Source: CAZOHN01 sp964579325 (GTDB taxonomy: Bacteria > Pseudomonadota > Alphaproteobacteria > Rhodobacterales > Rhodobacteraceae). From it: DNA of 27,949 bases. The position numbers and the translations under genes are program-made. The notes under the pieces were generated by a model that was not told the origin of the DNA, ran no database searches, and worked only from the letters and a program-made list of their open reading frames with translations. Shown in pieces: positions 24,992-27,949 of the stretch; positions within the stretch are counted from its first letter, which is position 1; every line of letters begins with the position of its first letter. The DNA lies in contig CAZOHN010000024.1 of assembly GCA_964579325.1 (NCBI GenBank), positions 1-27,949 on the forward strand, read 5' to 3'.

Positions 24992-25438
24992 ATGAAACTG
25001 ACGGTGAATGGCTCCGTCCACGAGGTGGACGCGGAACCCGACACGCCGCTGCTGTGGGTCCTGCGGGAGCAGGTCGGGCTGACCGGAACGAAGTATGGCT
25101 GCGGCGTCGGGGCTTGCGGGGCCTGCACCGTCCACCTTGACGGCGTTCCAACCAGGTCCTGCGCCGTGCAGGCGCAGGACGCCGTGGGTGCGCAGATCAC
25201 GACCATCGAGGGCCTCTCGCCCGACCGGTCCCACCCGATCCAGAGGGCCTGGGTGGAACTCGACGTGCCGCAGTGCGGTTACTGCCAGTCGGGACAGATC
25301 ATGGTGGCGGCGGCCCTTCTGGCCGAAAGCCCCGATCCCAGCGAGGAGCAGATCGTCGCGGCGATGACCAACATCTGCCGCTGCGGCACCTACAACCGGA
25401 TCAAGGCGGGCATCAAGCGCGCCGCAGAGCTGACCTGA
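24992..25438 (+). CDS. [2Fe-2S] subunit of molybdenum hydroxylase (IorA-like)
   Basis: This 148-aa small subunit carries two [2Fe-2S] clusters that pass electrons from the molybdenum site. The N-terminal plant-ferredoxin-type domain has Cys37, Cys42, Cys45 and Cys57 (YGCGVGACGACTVHLDG and SCAV). The C-terminal helical domain has Cys95, Cys98, Cys129 and Cys131 (QCGYCQSGQ and ICRCGTY). All eight ligands are present. Length and motifs match the alpha subunit of isoquinoline 1-oxidoreductase-type enzymes and aldehyde dehydrogenases of the same group. The ATG at 24992 has GGAGGAAG upstream. The large subunit gene begins 11 bp after the stop. The substrate cannot be read from the sequence. Confidence 0.95.
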   Translation: MKLTVNGSVHEVDAEPDTPLLWVLREQVGLTGTKYGCGVGACGACTVHLDGVPTRSCAVQAQDAVGAQITTIEGLSPDRSHPIQRAWVELDVPQCGYCQSGQIMVAAALLAESPDPSEEQIVAAMTNICRCGTYNRIKAGIKRAAELT

Positions 25439-25449
25439 GGGGGGCGAAG

Positions 25450-27618
25450 ATGACGCATCACATGAAGCTGTCGCGCCGCACCTTCCTCGTCGCTTCGGCG
25501 GCCGGGGGCCTGAGCCTTGGCATGTCGGTTCCGTTCGGGGCCGCGATGGGGCAGACCGCGCTGCCCGACGAGGTGAACGCCTGGGTGGTGATCCACCCCG
25601 ACGACACGGTCGTGGTCCGCGTGGCCCGGCAGGAGATGGGCCAGGGCACGCTGACCGGGCTGGCGCAGATCGTGGCCGAGGAGCTGGATTGCGACTGGTC
25701 GAAGGTGACGACCGAATACCCGACGCCGGGCCAGAACGTGGCGCGCGAGCGCGTCTGGGGCGACTTCGGCACAGCCGGAAGCCGCGGCATCCGCGCCTCG
25801 CAGGAGTACATGCGTCAGGGTGGTGCGGCGGCAAAGGCGATGCTGATCCAGGCTGCGGCGAACCGCTGGGGCGTGGACGCTGCGGCCTGTTCCAGCGCCA
25901 ACAGCGTGGTGACCGGCCCGGCCGGCCAGACCGCGACCTATGGCGACCTGGCCCCTGAGGCGGCGGCACTCGAACCGCCGGCGGAGGTGACGCTCAAGCC
26001 GCAGTCCGAGTGGAAGCTGATCGGCCAACCCGTCGCGCGGCTCGATACCCTGGGCAAGGTGGATGGCAGCCAAGTCTACTCCATCGACCACAGAATGGAG
26101 GGAATGCTGAACGCCGCGATCCGGCGCGCGCCGGTGAAGGGCGCCAAAGTCGCTGCGCATGATGCGGCGGCAGTCCAGTCGATGCCCGGCGTCAAGGCGG
26201 TGCTGCTGGTGGGCGAGGACGCCGTGGCGGTGGTGGCCGACACGTGGTGGCGGGCCAAGACCGCGCTCGACGCGCTCCCGGTCGAATGGACCGAGGGCGA
26301 GGGCACCGGCTGGGACATGCCCCGCATCCATGCGACGTTGGAGGAGGGCCTGACCGCCGAAGAGGCTTTCGTGGGCAACAGCCAGGGCGATGTGGCGGCG
26401 GCGATCGCGGGCGCGGCGCAGGTGGTCGAGGCGACCTACCACATGCCGTATCAGCATCACGCCACGATGGAGCCGATGAACGCCACCGCGCTGGTGACGG
26501 CCGACCGCTGTGATGTCTGGACGGCGACGCAGAACGCCGAAGCGGCGCTCGCGGCGGCGTCGGAGGCCTCGGGGCTGCCGATCGAACAGTGCGACGTGCA
26601 CCGGATCAACCTCGGCGGCGGTTTCGGCCGGCGCGCGACCTTGCAGGACTACGTCACGCAGGCGGTGCAGATTGCCAAGCAGATGCCCGGCACGCCGATC
26701 AAGATGATCTGGTCGCGCGAGGAGGACATGCTGCATGGCGTGCTGCACCCGGTCACGATGGCGAAGCTGACCGGGGCGCTCGATGCCGAGGGCAACCTGG
26801 CCGGGCTGCGCATGCGGATCTCCGGCCAGTCGATCCTGGCGGGGGTGCGGCCGCAGGCGCTGCGCGAGGGGATGGACCCGATCATGTTCCAGGGCCTGAA
26901 CCCCGACGGCGAGGAAGGGCGGCTGGGCTACACGATCCCGAACCTCCTCATCGACCACGCGATGCGCAACCCGCCGGTGATGCCGGGCTTCTGGCGCGGC
27001 GTGTGCAACAACCAGAACGCCTTCTACCTCGAAAGCTTCATCGACGAGCTGGCCCATGCGGCGGGCAAGGACCCGCTGGAGTTCCGGCGCGCGATGATGG
27101 CCGACCATCCCAAACACCTCGCGGTGCTGAACGCGGTGGCCGAGGGCATCGGCTGGGACACGCCTCCGCCGGAGGGCATCCACCGGGGTATCTGCCAGCA
27201 CATGGGCTATGGCTCCTACGTCGCCGCGGCGGCGGAGGTGTCGATCAACGGTTCGGGCGAGTTCAAGGTGCACCGGATCGTTGCGGCGACAGACTGCGGC
27301 ACTGCCGTGAACCCGCAGCAGATCGCGGCGCAGATCGAGGGATCGTTCGCTTATGGCCTGTCAGCCTCGATGTTCGGGGAGATCACCGTGACCGACGGGG
27401 CGGTGAACGAGACGAACTTCGACACCTACCCGGCGGTGACGATGCACGAGATGCCGGCGGTGGAGTCGCTCGTGGTGCCCTCAGGCGGGTTCTGGGGCGG
27501 CGTGGGGGAACCGACGATCTTCGTCGCGACCCCGGCGGTGGCGAATGCGATCTTTGCGGCGACGGGCAAGCGCATCCGCACCCTGCCCTTTGCCAAGAAC
27601 GGCATGATCCCGGCCTGA
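25450..27618 (+). CDS. Molybdenum hydroxylase large subunit, Tat-exported (IorB-like)
   Basis: The 722-aa catalytic subunit of the xanthine oxidase family binds molybdopterin cytosine dinucleotide. The N-terminus has a twin-arginine signal (KLSRRTFLVASAAGG, Arg9-Arg10), so the enzyme is probably folded in the cytoplasm and exported to the periplasm. Visible family motifs are RQEMGQGTLTGLAQI, WGDFGTAGSRGIR, YQHHATMEPMNATA, NLGGGFGRRA, FWRGVCNNQNAF and, near the C-terminus, GGVGEP with the catalytic Glu. A single chain of this size, a separate [2Fe-2S] subunit and no FAD subunit are typical of isoquinoline 1-oxidoreductase-like enzymes, which use non-NAD acceptors. The c-type cytochrome downstream is a likely acceptor. 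The open frame extends upstream into the small-subunit gene; the ATG at 25450 fits the signal peptide and has a G-rich ribosome site. Confidence 0.94.
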   Translation: MTHHMKLSRRTFLVASAAGGLSLGMSVPFGAAMGQTALPDEVNAWVVIHPDDTVVVRVARQEMGQGTLTGLAQIVAEELDCDWSKVTTEYPTPGQNVARERVWGDFGTAGSRGIRASQEYMRQGGAAAKAMLIQAAANRWGVDAAACSSANSVVTGPAGQTATYGDLAPEAAALEPPAEVTLKPQSEWKLIGQPVARLDTLGKVDGSQVYSIDHRMEGMLNAAIRRAPVKGAKVAAHDAAAVQSMPGVKAVLLVGEDAVAVVADTWWRAKTALDALPVEWTEGEGTGWDMPRIHATLEEGLTAEEAFVGNSQGDVAAAIAGAAQVVEATYHMPYQHHATMEPMNATALVTADRCDVWTATQNAEAALAAASEASGLPIEQCDVHRINLGGGFGRRATLQDYVTQAVQIAKQMPGTPIKMIWSREEDMLHGVLHPVTMAKLTGALDAEGNLAGLRMRISGQSILAGVRPQALREGMDPIMFQGLNPDGEEGRLGYTIPNLLIDHAMRNPPVMPGFWRGVCNNQNAFYLESFIDELAHAAGKDPLEFRRAMMADHPKHLAVLNAVAEGIGWDTPPPEGIHRGICQHMGYGSYVAAAAEVSINGSGEFKVHRIVAATDCGTAVNPQQIAAQIEGSFAYGLSASMFGEITVTDGAVNETNFDTYPAVTMHEMPAVESLVVPSGGFWGGVGEPTIFVATPAVANAIFAATGKRIRTLPFAKNGMIPA

Positions 27619-27629
27619 GGCCGGGGACC

Positions 27630-27658
27630 GGCGCGGGCGCCTGCCGGGTGCCCGCGCC
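27630..27658 (+). terminator. GC-rich hairpin after the molybdenum hydroxylase
   Basis: A perfect 9-bp stem, GGCGCGGGC/GCCCGCGCC, with an 11-nt loop lies just after the large-subunit stop and is followed by TTCT. The T tract is short and the next gene starts 23 nt later. It is more likely a weak attenuator than a full stop. Confidence 0.45.
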
Positions 27659-27680
27659 TTCTGCCTGACGGAGGGACCGC

Positions 27681-27941
27681 ATGCGCGCCGCGTTCGTGAT
27701 CGTGGCCTTTATCCTGGCTGCCCCGGCCAAGGCCGACCCGCCGGCGGCGGGGGCAACCGCCTGTTCGGGCTGCCACGGCGCGGCGGGGATCGACCTGTCG
27801 AAGCTGACGGCGGCCGAGATCGAGGCCGCGATGGCGGCGTTCCGTGACGGGACGCGGGAGGCGACGCTGATGGGGCGGATTGCGAAGGGCTTCTCGGCCG
27901 AGGAAAGCGCGGCGATCGCGCGCTGGATCGCGGGGGGCTGA
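27681..27941 (+). CDS. Small periplasmic c-type cytochrome
   Basis: The 86-aa protein has a Sec-type signal peptide (about 1-18, ending AKA) and one haem-binding site CSGCH (Cys28, Cys31, His32). Met64 is a possible second axial ligand. The rest is the short helical fold of class I cytochromes c, with a C-terminal helix EESAAIARWIAGG. The ATG has GGAGGG upstream. Its position after a Tat-exported molybdenum hydroxylase suggests that it accepts electrons from that enzyme in the periplasm. A role as the cytochrome subunit of a flavocytochrome with the next gene is also possible. Confidence 0.9.
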   Translation: MRAAFVIVAFILAAPAKADPPAAGATACSGCHGAAGIDLSKLTAAEIEAAMAAFRDGTREATLMGRIAKGFSAEESAAIARWIAGG

Positions 27942-27942
27942 G

Positions 27943-27949
27943 ATGCGAC
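27943..27949 (+). CDS. First codons of a further operon gene (partial)
   Basis: An ATG starts 1 nt after the cytochrome stop and runs off the end of the window (Met-Arg and one base). The tight spacing supports a coupled gene. In comparable operons the next gene is often a Tat-exported flavoprotein of the flavocytochrome c type, but nothing here can show that. Confidence 0.35.

Noticed and set aside
25273..25449. Upstream extension of the molybdenum hydroxylase large subunit
   Set aside because: It overlaps the small-subunit gene in another frame, and the twin-arginine signal begins just after the ATG at 25450.

Overview
The window is GC-rich DNA whose protein families and syntax (PrtD-type exporter, RTX proteins, creatinase, IorAB-like molybdenum hydroxylase) fit an alphaproteobacterium, most likely a Rhodobacteraceae (Rhodobacter/Roseobacter group) member. 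That placement is inferred from gene content. No rRNA, tRNA, IS element, prophage or CRISPR array was found.

Layout, left to right. Positions 1-641 hold no gene I can support. Four minus-strand genes follow: a two-component pair (sensor kinase 3901-5319, NtrC-like regulator 2659-3888), a creatinase (1309-2523) and a small dihydrofolate-reductase-like protein (642-1172). Next is a translationally coupled minus-strand pair, a metallophosphoesterase (8163-9284) and an SMC-like ATPase (5515-8166), resembling YhaO/YhaN or SbcD/SbcC-type DNA repair partners.

The centre (9495-21731, minus strand) is a dedicated type I secretion locus. It starts with a giant secreted animal-type haem peroxidase carrying RTX repeats (about 2305 aa). 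A PrtD-type ABC exporter, a second RTX protein with an unusual N-terminal hydrophobic segment, and an HlyD-type adaptor follow. The outer-membrane TolC partner is not in the window. The peroxidase has the catalytic residues of animal haem peroxidases. Its architecture recalls the RTX peroxidases linked to Mn(II) oxidation and superoxide chemistry in Aurantimonas, Erythrobacter and Roseobacter.

Divergent from the peroxidase is a NarL-type sensor kinase (22129-23538), whose 3' end overlaps by 8 bp the convergent LuxR-type response regulator (23531-24199). The peroxidase/kinase intergenic region contains a long imperfect hairpin and a cluster of GGACC/GGTCC half-sites, including a 14-bp dyad. 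These are candidate operators. The two sensor kinases in the window appear to share a similar extracytoplasmic sensor domain.

The right end (24992-27949, plus strand) is an oxidoreductase operon: a [2Fe-2S] subunit, a Tat-exported molybdenum hydroxylase large subunit, a small c-type cytochrome and the first codons of another gene. A gap of about 790 bp (24200-24991) separates it from the regulator and shows nothing I can name.
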